From Thiogranum sp. (GTDB taxonomy: Bacteria > Pseudomonadota > Gammaproteobacteria > DSM-19610): DNA of 64,000 nucleotides. Made by a program: the position numbers and the translations under genes. Below are positions 17,264-27,297 of this stretch, in pieces; the first letter of the stretch is position 1; every line of letters starts with the position of its first letter. The stretch covers positions 1 through 64,000 of the forward strand of contig JASBSN010000017.1 of the NCBI GenBank assembly GCA_030148915.1, given 5' to 3'. A model generated the notes under the pieces. The model was not told the origin of the DNA, searched no databases, and saw nothing but the letters and a program-made list of their open reading frames with translations.

Positions 17264-20137
17264 TCAGATCGCCACCACCACCCGCAGAGCGTCGAGCCGT
17301 GGACGGACCGATTGCAACACCTCCTCGAGCAGCTGCGACTGCCGCTGGAAATACACCACCTCCTCATCGCGCACCGCCGGGTTGACCTGTGAGAGCGCAG
17401 CCAGTCGCGCGATTTCGCTCTGCAGGGCGTTGCGTTTGCGTTTGCTCGCCGTGCTCAGCAGCGCGGGGGCCTGCTCGAGTGCCTGCGCGTCACAGCACTG
17501 CAACAGTTCGCGCAATACCTGCTCGCGCGCCTGCACAATCTGTCCCGCGGTGCGCGCGTCCAGGCCGGTGGCCTGCGCGGTCATCTGTTCGCCGCTCAAG
17601 TCCTGATGGCGCCAAGTTCGCTGTTCGTCCACCACCAGGCGTAGCAGCAACGGCTCCAGATGGAACTGGCGGCTCAGTTGACGGTGGCCGCCCTCCAGGA
17701 CGTACAGGCATTCCAGTAACAGAGTCCCCGGCCGGACCCGCGGATATTTGCCTGCGCAGATGCTGCAATTGCCCAGTTCGCTGGTTAACAGCAGGTCCAT
17801 GGTGTCGCGCAGCAGCGGATGCTCCCAACTGAAGTAATGTACGTCCTCGAACGCCAGCGCTGTGTCCCGATCGCAGGTGAAGGTCAAACCGTCCTCCGGC
17901 AGGCCCGGCACCGGGTGCAACAGGTGCTCGCCGGGCCTGGCCAGCAGACAGCCTTCGCTATGCGGGCTGGTGTCCACACCGAAGGCATCGAGCAGAGTTT
18001 CGGTGTACGCGGTGAGCGCGGCCGGCTCCTCCATCCGTTGCGCTTGTTCGCATAACTGATCCGCCTGCGGTTGTCGGCAGGAATTGTATTCCAACAGGCG
18101 GTCACGGCCCTGTTGCAAGGCCTGCTCGAGTTCGTCGCGCCTTGCCACGGCTTGGTCGATCAGCTCGGTCGCCGGGCGTTGCGGTTGCCGACACCACGCC
18201 AGCAGGGGCGACTCGAGTTCGGCATGAAGCTGCGCCGCTGAGGGACGGGGGTGCTCAAAGGCATCCAGTCCCTGCTGGTACCAGCAATACAGCACGGCCT
18301 GGGCATCGTCCTCCAGGTAGGGGACATGAATCCGCACTGTCTGCTGCTGACCGATGCGATCCAGGCGTCCGATACGTTGTTCCAACAAGTCCGGGTTCCA
18401 GGGCAGATCGAACAGCACCAGGTGGTGGGCGAACTGAAAGTTACGACCTTCGCTGCCGATTTCCGAGCAGATCAGCACCTGCGTGCCGATGTCGCGATCG
18501 GCGAAAAATGCCGCCGCCCGGTCGCGTTCGATCAGACTGAGGCCCTCGTGGAAAACCGCGGCGTGCACACCGTGACGTTGGTAGAGCGCCTCGGCCAGTT
18601 CGATCGCGGTCTGCGCCCGAGCGGCGATGACCAGAACTTTTTCCGGCTTCAAGGTCCGCAAAGTGACTGCCAGCCAGCTGACGCGGGGGTCGAATTCCGT
18701 CCACGCAGGGGCCTGCCCACTTTCAGCATAGAGGCGCTCGGGCGTCAGCAGGTTGTCGGCGCCGGTGCTGTCGGTGATGCTAATACACGCCGCGTAGGCC
18801 GGGGGCAGGGGAAGCGGATAAGCCATCACCCTGCGTACCGGGAAACCCTGTACGGCGGCGCGCGTGTTGCGGAACAAAATACGGCCGGTGCCGTGTCGGT
18901 CGAGCAGGCGGTTGACCAGAGTTTGTCGCGTGTTCTGCGCTGTTTGGTTGTCCTCCGGGCCGCTACGCAGCTGCTCAAGCAACCGGTCTGTGTCATCGTC
19001 GCGCAGCACCTGCTTCAAGGTATTCTGGCGTGCGGTTTCCAGCGGCTGGTCAGTGAGCAGCAGTTCGACCGCCCGGGCCACCGGTGCATAGCGGTCTTGT
19101 TCGTCGATAAAGCCCTCGAGGTCCGGGAAACGGTCCGGGTCCAGCAGCCGCAGGCGGGCGAAATGGCCGGCCCGGCCCAGCTGTTCCGGAGTGGCGGTGA
19201 GCAGCAACACGCCGGGGGTGAGGGCGGCGAGTCGGGCGACCAGTTGGTACTCCGGGCTGGCCTGCTGCGGTGACCAGTGCAGGTGATGGGCTTCATCGAC
19301 CACCAGCAGATCCCAGTCACCGTTACAGGCCAGTTCTGCATACGCCGGTGAGTCCAGCAGAAATCCCAGACTGCACAGCACCAGCTGCTCGCTGTGAAAG
19401 GGATTGGCGTGCGGATGCTGTTCCTGCAGGGCCTCACAGCGCGAGCGATCGAAAATACTGAACATCAGGTTGAAGCGGCGCAGCATTTCCAGCAGCCACT
19501 GGTGCAACAGGCTGTCCGGCACCAGGATCAGCACCCGCCGCGCGCGCTCGGTGAGCAGTTGCTGGTGCACAACCAACCCGGCCTCGATGGTTTTTCCCAA
19601 CCCGACTTCATCGGCCAGCAGTACCCGCGGCGCGTAGCGGCCGGCGACTTCGTGAGCGATATATAACTGGTGCGGCAGCAGACTGGTGCGACAACCGGTC
19701 AGACCGTAGAGTGGTGATTGCGCCAGCCGCTGACGCTGCAGCCAGGAGCGCTGGCGCAGCTCAAACAGCCTGAGGGCGTCGAACTGATGACTGAACAAGC
19801 GCTCGCCGGGGCGGTTGAGCTGCATGGCGGCGTTCAGATCGCGTTCTTCGAGACACCGCAGCCGGCCACGAGCATCGCTGCCCTGGTAGCGCAGCAAGCC
19901 GTCGTGTTCGCTGACCGAGTCTACTATCAGGCTGTTGTCGTCGCCATCGAGAATGTTGTCTCCCGGCGCAAAGCGCACCCGCGACAGAGGAGCGCCCTGG
20001 CGCGCGTAGGTGCGGGTTTCGCCACTGGCGGGGAAGGCCAGGGTCACGGTGCGCTGTTGCACCTCGAGTACCGTACCGAGTCCCAGGTCGGGTTCGGCGC
20101 CGCTGACCCAGCGCTGTCCGGGGAGGAAGTCCTGCAA
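17264..20137 (-). CDS. rapA: RNA polymerase-associated ATPase RapA (HepA)
   Basis: A 957-residue Swi2/Snf2 ATPase that binds core RNA polymerase and promotes its recycling. The N-terminal KOW/tudor-like region starts at FLPGQRWVSGAEPDLGLGTV. Walker A is ADEVGLGKT at 175-183 and the DEAH box is D281-H284 (VVDEAHHLHW). LLTATPEQLG and the helicase C motif FDLPWNPDLLEQRIGRLDRIGQ follow. Length matches E. coli RapA (968). It is divergent from efpL across 126 bp. Confidence 0.96.
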   Translation of the reverse strand: MQDFLPGQRWVSGAEPDLGLGTVLEVQQRTVTLAFPASGETRTYARQGAPLSRVRFAPGDNILDGDDNSLIVDSVSEHDGLLRYQGSDARGRLRCLEERDLNAAMQLNRPGERLFSHQFDALRLFELRQRSWLQRQRLAQSPLYGLTGCRTSLLPHQLYIAHEVAGRYAPRVLLADEVGLGKTIEAGLVVHQQLLTERARRVLILVPDSLLHQWLLEMLRRFNLMFSIFDRSRCEALQEQHPHANPFHSEQLVLCSLGFLLDSPAYAELACNGDWDLLVVDEAHHLHWSPQQASPEYQLVARLAALTPGVLLLTATPEQLGRAGHFARLRLLDPDRFPDLEGFIDEQDRYAPVARAVELLLTDQPLETARQNTLKQVLRDDDTDRLLEQLRSGPEDNQTAQNTRQTLVNRLLDRHGTGRILFRNTRAAVQGFPVRRVMAYPLPLPPAYAACISITDSTGADNLLTPERLYAESGQAPAWTEFDPRVSWLAVTLRTLKPEKVLVIAARAQTAIELAEALYQRHGVHAAVFHEGLSLIERDRAAAFFADRDIGTQVLICSEIGSEGRNFQFAHHLVLFDLPWNPDLLEQRIGRLDRIGQQQTVRIHVPYLEDDAQAVLYCWYQQGLDAFEHPRPSAAQLHAELESPLLAWCRQPQRPATELIDQAVARRDELEQALQQGRDRLLEYNSCRQPQADQLCEQAQRMEEPAALTAYTETLLDAFGVDTSPHSEGCLLARPGEHLLHPVPGLPEDGLTFTCDRDTALAFEDVHYFSWEHPLLRDTMDLLLTSELGNCSICAGKYPRVRPGTLLLECLYVLEGGHRQLSRQFHLEPLLLRLVVDEQRTWRHQDLSGEQMTAQATGLDARTAGQIVQAREQVLRELLQCCDAQALEQAPALLSTASKRKRNALQSEIARLAALSQVNPAVRDEEVVYFQRQSQLLEEVLQSVRPRLDALRVVVAI

Positions 20138-20263
20138 ACGGTGTCTCCATAACGGGGTAAAGGCCCGTCATGGTAGTGCAAAGCGTGGGCGCAGGAAATG
20201 ATTGTTGTTAGAATTTGCGCCACCAGCCGGTACTTTGCGGCCTACAGGAGAGCCGAAGCGAGA

Positions 20264-20827
20264 ATGAAAGCGAACGAAATGAAAAAAGGCATGGTCTTCG
20301 ATAATGACGGCCAGAATATTATTGTCAGGCAGGTGCAGGTACAGGCGCCATCGTCCCGCAGCGGCAATACACTCTATAAAGTCAGAGGCTCCGATGTCGC
20401 CACCGGTCAGAAGTTCGAGCGCAGCTTCAAGGGCGAAGAGACCGTCAGCCCGGTGGATATTGCCCGGCGCGCCGTACAACTGCTGTACCGTGATGCCGAC
20501 GGCTGCACTTTTATGGACGGCGAAAGTTATGAGCAGTACACGCTCTCCGATGAGGCCGTTGCCGATGAACTGGCCTTTCTCAGCGACGGCCTGGAAGGTA
20601 TCACCGCCCTGGTTAGCGAGGGCAGTTTACTTGCAATCGAGCTGCCCACCGTCGTTACGCTCGAAATCGAGGATACGGCACCGGGCATGAAAGCCGCTTC
20701 GTCTTCGGCGCGCACCAAGCCGGCAACGCTCAGTACCGGGCTGGTGGTGCAGGTGCCCGAGTATCTGGCGCCGGGCGAGAAGATTCGGGTAAACACGGAG
20801 ACGCGTGAATTTATTTCGCGGGCTTGA
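20264..20827 (+). CDS. efpL: Elongation factor P-like protein EfpL (YeiP)
   Basis: A 187-residue three-domain OB-fold paralogue of EF-P that relieves ribosome stalling. It starts MKANEMKKGMVFDNDG. The tip loop reads APSSRSGN, so an Arg (R32) occupies the position where EF-P carries its modified Lys, as in YeiP/EfpL. The start at 20264 matches the family N-terminus; the upstream in-frame extension is not conserved. It stands alone, divergent from rapA. Confidence 0.92.
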   Translation: MKANEMKKGMVFDNDGQNIIVRQVQVQAPSSRSGNTLYKVRGSDVATGQKFERSFKGEETVSPVDIARRAVQLLYRDADGCTFMDGESYEQYTLSDEAVADELAFLSDGLEGITALVSEGSLLAIELPTVVTLEIEDTAPGMKAASSSARTKPATLSTGLVVQVPEYLAPGEKIRVNTETREFISRA

Positions 20828-20979
20828 GGCTGTTCGGGCCGTCGGGGTATGTGCCTGGTCGCCACAAGTGTGTAACACAGCTCTGCTAGAGTCGTTGTTG
20901 AAGATCCCGGTATCGTCGCGTGACGCAGCGCAATCAGTCGGTTGCCTTGGGGGATAACGCTTGGGTTGAGTGAGAGGCC

Positions 20980-21768
20980 ATGCGGGCTGAAGCACTGGTA
21001 AGCACCTGGTCGGTGCGGGGCATGGCGGATAGTGGGTTGCTGTTCACCACCGTGCTATCCGTTGCCTTGCACGCGCTGATGCTGGGGCAGTTTGCGCCCC
21101 CGTCAGCGGTGCCGCTATCGGCTTCCGGCGATGCCCGCCGTGGCGTATTGCAGGTCGCCGTCACGACCGGGTCCTCGGCATCCGCCAGACCGCCACCGAC
21201 CGCGAAACGCCGGTCCGCCGAACCCGCCACGCGCCACGCCGTTTTGGCCGGCCGGAAACCTTCTCATCCGTCGACGCGCAGTCAAGCCCAGGGGAACCTC
21301 CCAGCGTCAGTGTCCAGCCTTGAGCAGAGGGTACCGCCGCCGGCGGAATTGCCGCATCCGGCCGACCAGGGAATATCGGCAAGCCTCAATCCCGATCCTC
21401 CCCCGGGTGCCCGCGAAGCGCTGCCACCACGGAAAGCGGACACCTCGCCCACCGCCGGATCCACCCCAAGCGCTACCTCGGCTACTCACGCCGAACAACC
21501 GCAACCACTCGATTGGACGCCTAAATTCGCACCGCCCCCGGAGTACCCGGAAGAAGCGCGCTGGGAAGAGCGCGTCGGCTCGGTGGCGCTGGCATTCGCA
21601 ATCACGACCGACGGCGGCGTAGAGGGTGTGCGGGTGCTTGCATCATCCGGGCATCGCGATCTGGACCTGGCGGCGGTGCACGCCCTGCAGCGCTGGCGCT
21701 TCGATTCCGATCACCCTGTGGATCGCCTGCGCCGTTACAAATATACCTTTCACTTTCGATTGTACTGA
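20980..21768 (+). CDS. TonB-like energy transducer
   Basis: A 262-residue protein with one N-terminal transmembrane helix (about 19-38), a long Pro-rich periplasmic linker (about 40-180) and a C-terminal TonB domain. That domain contains the PPEYPEEARWEERVGSVALAF block and ends HALQRWRFDS...YTFHFRL. TonB couples inner-membrane proton motive force through ExbB/ExbD to outer-membrane receptors. No exbB or exbD gene is adjacent. A TonB-dependent receptor lies 3.4 kb downstream on the same strand, past one phosphoesterase gene, so it may serve that receptor. An internal ATG at residue 15 is an alternative start. Confidence 0.88.
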   Translation: MRAEALVSTWSVRGMADSGLLFTTVLSVALHALMLGQFAPPSAVPLSASGDARRGVLQVAVTTGSSASARPPPTAKRRSAEPATRHAVLAGRKPSHPSTRSQAQGNLPASVSSLEQRVPPPAELPHPADQGISASLNPDPPPGAREALPPRKADTSPTAGSTPSATSATHAEQPQPLDWTPKFAPPPEYPEEARWEERVGSVALAFAITTDGGVEGVRVLASSGHRDLDLAAVHALQRWRFDSDHPVDRLRRYKYTFHFRLY

Positions 21769-21848
21769 GCGCTTCGGGTTAAACCGGTAGCGTACGGCGG
21801 CCTGCTGACAGGTTTTCGAAAACTGCACCGCGTGGAGTCTTCGCGAAA

Positions 21849-21877
21849 CTGTCATCCTCTCTTCATCACGCGGTCAA
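21849..21877 (+). promoter_or_regulatory. Pho-box-like array upstream of the phosphoesterase gene
   Basis: Three heptamers spaced exactly 11 bp apart: CTGTCAT (21849, perfect match to the PhoB half-site), TCTTCAT (21860, 4 of 7) and CGGTCAA (21871, 5 of 7). A CATGAT hexamer (21891-21896), a plausible weak -10, follows 13 bp after the last unit, and the gene starts about 100 bp further on. PhoB boxes are known to be such 11-bp-phased repeats standing in for a -35. The adjoining genes encode phosphatases, which supports the call. Confidence 0.65.
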
Positions 21878-21994
21878 CTGCTCTGGAGAACATGATCACT
21901 CTGTTGGCAGGTGCCTGGCGCGCTACGAAACCCGGGGCTGGGGATCTCTCAGGGTATTCGTCCGGCCGGGCACCGATTCACTAGGGAGATAACG

Positions 21995-24900
21995 ATGAGT
22001 AAAAGCAGTACACCCAAGCGCTGCGTCTTGGCAGCGATGATCGCCGGGATTCTGGTGTCCGCGAGCAGCGGCTACGCCGGCGCGCCCGACAATTCGGCTC
22101 GCCCCCATGCGCGCGGCGTAAATGCAGCGCAAAGCGGAGAGATGCTACCCACCGGGATGCGCATCACCCCGACCGCCGCCCCCGGAGCCGTATTCGAGCA
22201 TCTCAACCCGGACCTGGCAGATAATCCGGATTATCTCGCCGATCATGCGGTGTCGACTGCGATCAGCCCGAACGGGGCGACCATGCTGGTGCTCACCAGT
22301 GGCTACAATCGAAACAATGGCGCTGATGGTTCGCGCATCGCCGAGCAGTCAAACGAATACGTTTTCGTGTATGACATCAGCCAAGGGCGACCGCAAAAGA
22401 CACAGGTATTGCAAGTAGCGAATACGTTTAACGGTATCGCGTGGAACGCCGAGGGCAGCGAATTCTATGTTTCCGGTGGCGTCGACGATAGCGTTCATAT
22501 ATACGCCAACCTTGGAGGTGTATGGCAGGCGACCGGCGAGATCGCTTTGGGTCACGCCGCCGGTGAAGGCTTGCGAGTCGGGCCGATGGCCGCCGGGGTG
22601 GCGGTCAATGCCAGCGGTACGCAGTTGTTGGCCGCCAATTTTGAAAACGATTCAGTCAGTCTGGTGGATCTGGAAACGCGCACCGTGCTCGCCGAGCAGG
22701 ATCTGCGTCCGGGGAAAATCGACCCGGCACTCAGTGGCACGCCGGGCGGTACTTATCCCTTTGCGGTGGCTTTCAAGGGCGATGATATCGCTTATGTGAG
22801 CAGCCAGCGCGACCGCGAGATCGATGTTATCAAGGTCGGCGATGGCGCGCTGTCTGTAATTGCACGCATCAAGGTCCAGGGTCAGCCCAATAAAATGATC
22901 CTGAACCGCGCACAGAATCGGCTCTACGTCGCCAGTGACAACGCCGACACCGTGGTGGTGATTGATACCGCCAGCAACCAGGTGGTCGAGAACATTGCGG
23001 TGCTGGCGCCGCGTGCTGTATTCCCGCACCCGGAAACCTTCAAGGGTGCCAACCCGAACAATCTGGCATTGTCGCCTGACCAGGGGACTTTGTTTGTCAG
23101 CAACGGTGGCGCTAACTCGGTAGCGGTGGTGCAACTCGCACAGGCCGCCGCTGCCAACGATGATCAAGAGCAGGGCGAGCGCGACGAAGATGACCGCGAA
23201 GACCGGCGCGACACCGAGAGCCGGGTTATCGGCCTGATCCCCACCGGCTGGTACCCCAACGCGGTGAGCGTGAGCGCCGATGGCACGATGCTGTATGTGG
23301 TTAACGGCAAGAGCAACGCCGGGCCCAACCCGCAAGGCTGCCGCGACACGGTTTCCATTGAGCCGGGAGCCCTCGACGAGTGTCGTGCCGCCAATCAGTA
23401 CGTCTGGCAACTGGAAAAGGCGGGGCTGCTGTCCCTGCCCATGCCCAGCGCCCGTCAGCTCGCTGCGATGACCTGGCAGGTTGCCTACAACAACCGTTTC
23501 CCGGTAGCTCAGGATCATCAGAAGTGGAAGTCCACCATGGCCTTCCTGCGCCAGCGCATCCAGCACGTGATATACGTCGTGAAAGAGAACCGCACCTACG
23601 ATCAGGTGCTCGGCGATCTGGAGCGTGGCAACGGCGACCCCAGTCTGGCTATCCTCGGGCCTTACAGCCCCAACCATCAACAGCTTGCCCGCCAGTTCGT
23701 GACGCTGGATAATTTCTACGACAGTGGCGAGACATCCAATACCGGCTGGAACTGGACCACCGCCGCGCGCAGCACGGACTTCACTGAAAAGACCGCCCCG
23801 GTGAACTACGCCGGTCGCGGCCTGACCTATGATTGGGAAGGCAACAACCGCAACATCAACGTCGGTCACGCCACGGTGGCCGAACGCCAGGCGGCCAATC
23901 CCTACAGCCCCGGTGATCCGGATATTCTGGCCGGTACGGCCGATGTTGCAGCTCCTGACTCGCCCGAGGGAGAGGCTGGTGCCGGCTATCTCTGGGATGC
24001 GGCGCTCAATGCCGGTCTGTCGGTGCGCAACTACGGATTTTACGGTGATCTCAGTCGCTATTTTCTGCCCGCCAGCGACCCGGCGTTCATCGCTCTGTCA
24101 CCCACCCCCCATGCCGACAACTCGGTGCAGTTCTTCCCGACCAAGCAGTCGTTGATGGAAGTCTCCGACCCGTATTTCCGCGGCTACGACCAGAAGTACG
24201 CCGATTACTGGCGTTTCAAGGAATGGGAGCGTGAGTTCGATCAGTACGCCGCCCGCGAAGAACTGCCCAACCTGAGCCTGGTGCGGATACCGCACGATCA
24301 CTTTGGCAGCTACTCCTCGGCGATGGATGGCGTCGGTACCGTGGAGACGCAAATGGCGGACAACGATTACGCCCTGGGACTGATCGTCGAAAAAGTCGCC
24401 AACAGCCCGTTCAAGGATAATACCCTCATCTTTGTCCTCGAAGACGACGCGCAGAACGGCGGCGATCACGTCGATCCGCACCGTTCCATCGGCTATATCG
24501 TCGGACCCTATGTCAAGCAGGATGCACTGATCTCCAAGCACTACACCACGGTGAGTATGCTGCGCACCCTGGAGGAAGTCCTGGGCATCGAGCCGATGGG
24601 TATCAATGACGGTCTCGCCGCGCCGATGGCGGAACTTTTCGATATCCGCCAAAAGAGCTGGGATTACACCGCCCTGGTACCGGAAGTGCTGTATTCGACC
24701 TCTCTGCCGCTGCCGCCGCGCAGTGAGGCTCAGGTGGCGAGCAGCGCCACGGCGGTTGACTGCGATTCCCAGTCCCGGCATACGCCCGCCTACTGGCAGC
24801 AGGCGATGGCGGGACAGGACTTCACTGCCGAGGACAAGTTGGATACGCCGAAATTCAACCAGGCACTGTGGGCCGGGCTCAAAGGTAAGGAGGTGCCGGC

Positions 24901-25009
24901 TCCGACTGTGCGTCATGGCGACGATCTGCGCCGGCAACGCCAACAGTTAATTGCCAAGGTGCGTGCTGAACGCGAGAAGGCCTGCTCGGTAAGGCTGACT
25001 CAGCGCTAA
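21995..25009 (+). CDS. Exported YncE-like propeller / phosphoesterase-domain protein
   Basis: A 1004-residue secreted protein. The signal peptide ends near SSGYAGA. An N-terminal seven-bladed YVTN/YncE-like propeller spans about 60-470, with repeats such as RLYVASDNADTVVVID. It is interrupted by a strongly acidic, charged stretch near 388-412 (DDQEQGERDEDDREDRRD). From about 515 there is a phosphoesterase/phospholipase C-like domain, with ENRTYDQ at 531-537 and EDDAQNGGDHVD at 816-827 supplying expected metal ligands. Start is ATG after AGGGAGATAACG. The upstream Pho-box-like array and the nearby PhoD gene suggest organic-phosphate hydrolysis under phosphate limitation. The actual substrate (phospholipid or phosphomonoester) is open. 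Confidence 0.87.
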   Translation: MSKSSTPKRCVLAAMIAGILVSASSGYAGAPDNSARPHARGVNAAQSGEMLPTGMRITPTAAPGAVFEHLNPDLADNPDYLADHAVSTAISPNGATMLVLTSGYNRNNGADGSRIAEQSNEYVFVYDISQGRPQKTQVLQVANTFNGIAWNAEGSEFYVSGGVDDSVHIYANLGGVWQATGEIALGHAAGEGLRVGPMAAGVAVNASGTQLLAANFENDSVSLVDLETRTVLAEQDLRPGKIDPALSGTPGGTYPFAVAFKGDDIAYVSSQRDREIDVIKVGDGALSVIARIKVQGQPNKMILNRAQNRLYVASDNADTVVVIDTASNQVVENIAVLAPRAVFPHPETFKGANPNNLALSPDQGTLFVSNGGANSVAVVQLAQAAAANDDQEQGERDEDDREDRRDTESRVIGLIPTGWYPNAVSVSADGTMLYVVNGKSNAGPNPQGCRDTVSIEPGALDECRAANQYVWQLEKAGLLSLPMPSARQLAAMTWQVAYNNRFPVAQDHQKWKSTMAFLRQRIQHVIYVVKENRTYDQVLGDLERGNGDPSLAILGPYSPNHQQLARQFVTLDNFYDSGETSNTGWNWTTAARSTDFTEKTAPVNYAGRGLTYDWEGNNRNINVGHATVAERQAANPYSPGDPDILAGTADVAAPDSPEGEAGAGYLWDAALNAGLSVRNYGFYGDLSRYFLPASDPAFIALSPTPHADNSVQFFPTKQSLMEVSDPYFRGYDQKYADYWRFKEWEREFDQYAAREELPNLSLVRIPHDHFGSYSSAMDGVGTVETQMADNDYALGLIVEKVANSPFKDNTLIFVLEDDAQNGGDHVDPHRSIGYIVGPYVKQDALISKHYTTVSMLRTLEEVLGIEPMGINDGLAAPMAELFDIRQKSWDYTALVPEVLYSTSLPLPPRSEAQVASSATAVDCDSQSRHTPAYWQQAMAGQDFTAEDKLDTPKFNQALWAGLKGKEVPAPTVRHGDDLRRQRQQLIAKVRAEREKACSVRLTQR

Positions 25010-25022
25010 CAGTGTAGCGCTA

Positions 25023-25056
25023 AACGCCGGAGGGCATGCCCTTCCGGCGTTTTTTT
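25023..25056 (+). terminator. Rho-independent terminator after the phosphoesterase gene
   Basis: AACGCCGGA pairs with TCCGGCGTT, extended by GGGC/GCCC around a short loop, and is followed by a run of T. It starts 14 bases after the stop codon. It separates the phosphoesterase transcript from the receptor gene. Confidence 0.92.
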
Positions 25057-25151
25057 ATTCCCTGATTTGTTTAACGCTGGCGCGCATGTGCGGGCGCGAA
25101 ATTTTCGTGTCGGTGGCAAATGTACGCGTGACTTGATTCGCGGAGGCGAAA

Positions 25152-27176
25152 GTGAATTGCAACAAGGTAGTGACGGTAATGGTTCTGTTGTGCGGGTCGT
25201 GGGCAGCCGAGGTTAGCGCACAGCCGGGTGACGCGCCGGCGGCGGAAATGGTGGTGACCGCTGCGCGAGTGGAGCGCGACGTCTTTGCGACCCCGCAAGC
25301 GGTGACCTTGATCACCGATCAGGAGGTGGAGCAGGCAAACGTCACCAGCACGCCGGATTTGTTCCGTTACGCCGAAGGCGTTTATATGCAAAAGACCAAC
25401 CTCGGAGGGGGCTCACCGTTTATGCGCGGGCTCACCGGCAAGCAGGTGCTGATCCTGGTCGACGGCGTGCGTCTGAATAATTCCTATTTCCGCTTTGGCC
25501 CCCATCAATATCTCAACACCGTCGACCCGGAACTGATCGAACGGATCGAAGTGGTTCGCGGACCGATGTCAGTGCTCTACGGCAGTGATGCGCTGGGCGG
25601 TACCATCAACATCATCACCCGCCGTCCCGACCCGACGCTGGCCGATGGCGCACTGGACGGTCTGGTGCATGCCTCCTACGATACCGCTGTCGACGGCGGC
25701 TCGGTCCGGGCGCAGATCGGTGGGCGGCGCGGCGACGCGGGGTTCCTGGCGGGAATTACCGCCAAGCGCCTGGATGACTTGAAAGGCGGCGGTAGCGTTG
25801 GGGCCCAGCGACCCAGTGGTTACGATGAATGGGACGCCGACCTGCAGAGCGACTGGCGGATCGATCGCCGCCACAGTGTACGCGTTGCCTTGCAGCACAC
25901 CGATCAGGACGCGGTGCCCAAGACCAGCGAAGTGACCCTCGGCAGCAAGCTCAAATACGATTATCAACCGCAGGAGCGAACACTGGCTTATTTGGAATAC
26001 AGCGGCAAAGACCTACAGCTGTTCGATGAGGTTACGGCGAGAGTTTCCTTTAGCCGCCAAAAGGAGGGCGAGCAAATCATAGCTCGCGCCACGCCCTCGC
26101 AGGAATCCGCAGAAGTGACTGACGTCGCCACCTGGGGCGCGTCGCTGCAGTTGGCAAACCGCTTGGGCAGTCGCCAGCGTTTCACTTATGGTTTCGAGTA
26201 CTACCGCGACGACTACAATACCCGCAAGCATCTGCTGGACCTCGGCAGCGGCGCCGTGACTCCGGTGGCGCCCGGCAGTCCGGACGGCGCACGCTATGAG
26301 ACCCTCGGTCTGTACCTGCAAGATGAATTGCGCCTGAGCCGCAAACTGGATCTGACCGGTGGTGTGCGCTGGAGTCGTATCGAGACCGACGGGCAGGTGG
26401 GCGATCAGCGTCTGAGTCTGGCGGTTGACCAGCTTACCGGCAGCCTCAACGGCCTCTACCGCCTCGCCCCGCACTTAAACCTGGTCGGTGGAGTGGCGCA
26501 AGGCTTTCGTGCGCCCAATATGGAGGACTTTTTCGGCCGGGTGGATTTTTACAGCGAGATTCCCAATACACAGCTTAAGCCCGAAGAGTCGTTCAGCCAG
26601 GAGATCGGGTTGAAATATTACACCCGGGCCACCACGGCGGACCTGTATCTTTACCAGAGCGACTACGATGGCTTGATCGAACGGGTTACGGTCGGCACCC
26701 GGCCGGACGGCCAACCGATCAAGCAGCGGCGCAATATCCGCAACGCCAGAATTCGCGGCGTGGAAGCCGGTGCCAGCCATCGCATCAGCCGGCACTGGCT
26801 GATGGCCGGCACCTTGATGTGGACCCGCGGAGAGGATCGCGACACCGGTGCGCCGCTGCGGCGTATACCGCCTCTGAACGGCACGCTGCGGCTGCGTTAT
26901 GACTACAATGCGCGCCTCTGGACCGAGCTGGGTACAGTATTGGCTGCTCGGCAGGACCGTCTGTCCAACGGTGACATCGACGATCCCCGCATTCCCGACG
27001 GCGGCACCCCCGGTTACGCCGTTTATCATATCAAGGCAGGCTGGCATCCCACGCGTCATCAGCAGTGGCTGGTGACTTTGGAGAACTTGGCAGACAAACG
27101 CTACAAGACCCACGGCTCCGGCCTGTACGCCCCCGGACGCAGTCTGGTAGTGTCATACCGGCTGGATTTGGAATAG
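25152..27176 (+). CDS. TonB-dependent outer-membrane receptor
   Basis: A 674-residue receptor. The signal peptide ends near EVSAQ. A TonB-box-like EMVVTA lies at 32-37, a plug domain with FMRGLTGKQVLILVDGVRLNN and VVRGPMSVLYGSDALGG follows, then a 22-strand barrel ending in an aromatic-rich strand. The start is GTG at 25152 behind CGGAGGCGAAA. The plug resembles haem/haemoglobin and siderophore receptors. Position between two phosphatase genes suggests uptake of a phosphate-related compound, or a metal used by the phosphatases, but the ligand cannot be deduced. Confidence 0.9.
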   Translation: MNCNKVVTVMVLLCGSWAAEVSAQPGDAPAAEMVVTAARVERDVFATPQAVTLITDQEVEQANVTSTPDLFRYAEGVYMQKTNLGGGSPFMRGLTGKQVLILVDGVRLNNSYFRFGPHQYLNTVDPELIERIEVVRGPMSVLYGSDALGGTINIITRRPDPTLADGALDGLVHASYDTAVDGGSVRAQIGGRRGDAGFLAGITAKRLDDLKGGGSVGAQRPSGYDEWDADLQSDWRIDRRHSVRVALQHTDQDAVPKTSEVTLGSKLKYDYQPQERTLAYLEYSGKDLQLFDEVTARVSFSRQKEGEQIIARATPSQESAEVTDVATWGASLQLANRLGSRQRFTYGFEYYRDDYNTRKHLLDLGSGAVTPVAPGSPDGARYETLGLYLQDELRLSRKLDLTGGVRWSRIETDGQVGDQRLSLAVDQLTGSLNGLYRLAPHLNLVGGVAQGFRAPNMEDFFGRVDFYSEIPNTQLKPEESFSQEIGLKYYTRATTADLYLYQSDYDGLIERVTVGTRPDGQPIKQRRNIRNARIRGVEAGASHRISRHWLMAGTLMWTRGEDRDTGAPLRRIPPLNGTLRLRYDYNARLWTELGTVLAARQDRLSNGDIDDPRIPDGGTPGYAVYHIKAGWHPTRHQQWLVTLENLADKRYKTHGSGLYAPGRSLVVSYRLDLE

Positions 27177-27297
27177 AGCCAAGAGGCGGTGCGAGCATGC
27201 CATCGCCGAGCTCCGGCCGCCGTCATCTTCAGGTAATGCTGATCAGCTAGCCTACCGTCTTGGTAACTTGCATTACAGGCTAAATCCAGGGGGTGGC

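Noticed and set aside
27220-27237. Second Pho box upstream of phoD
   Set aside because: CCGTCAT matches 6 of 7 but the next phased heptamer only 4 of 7 and there is no third unit; too weak to list as a feature.
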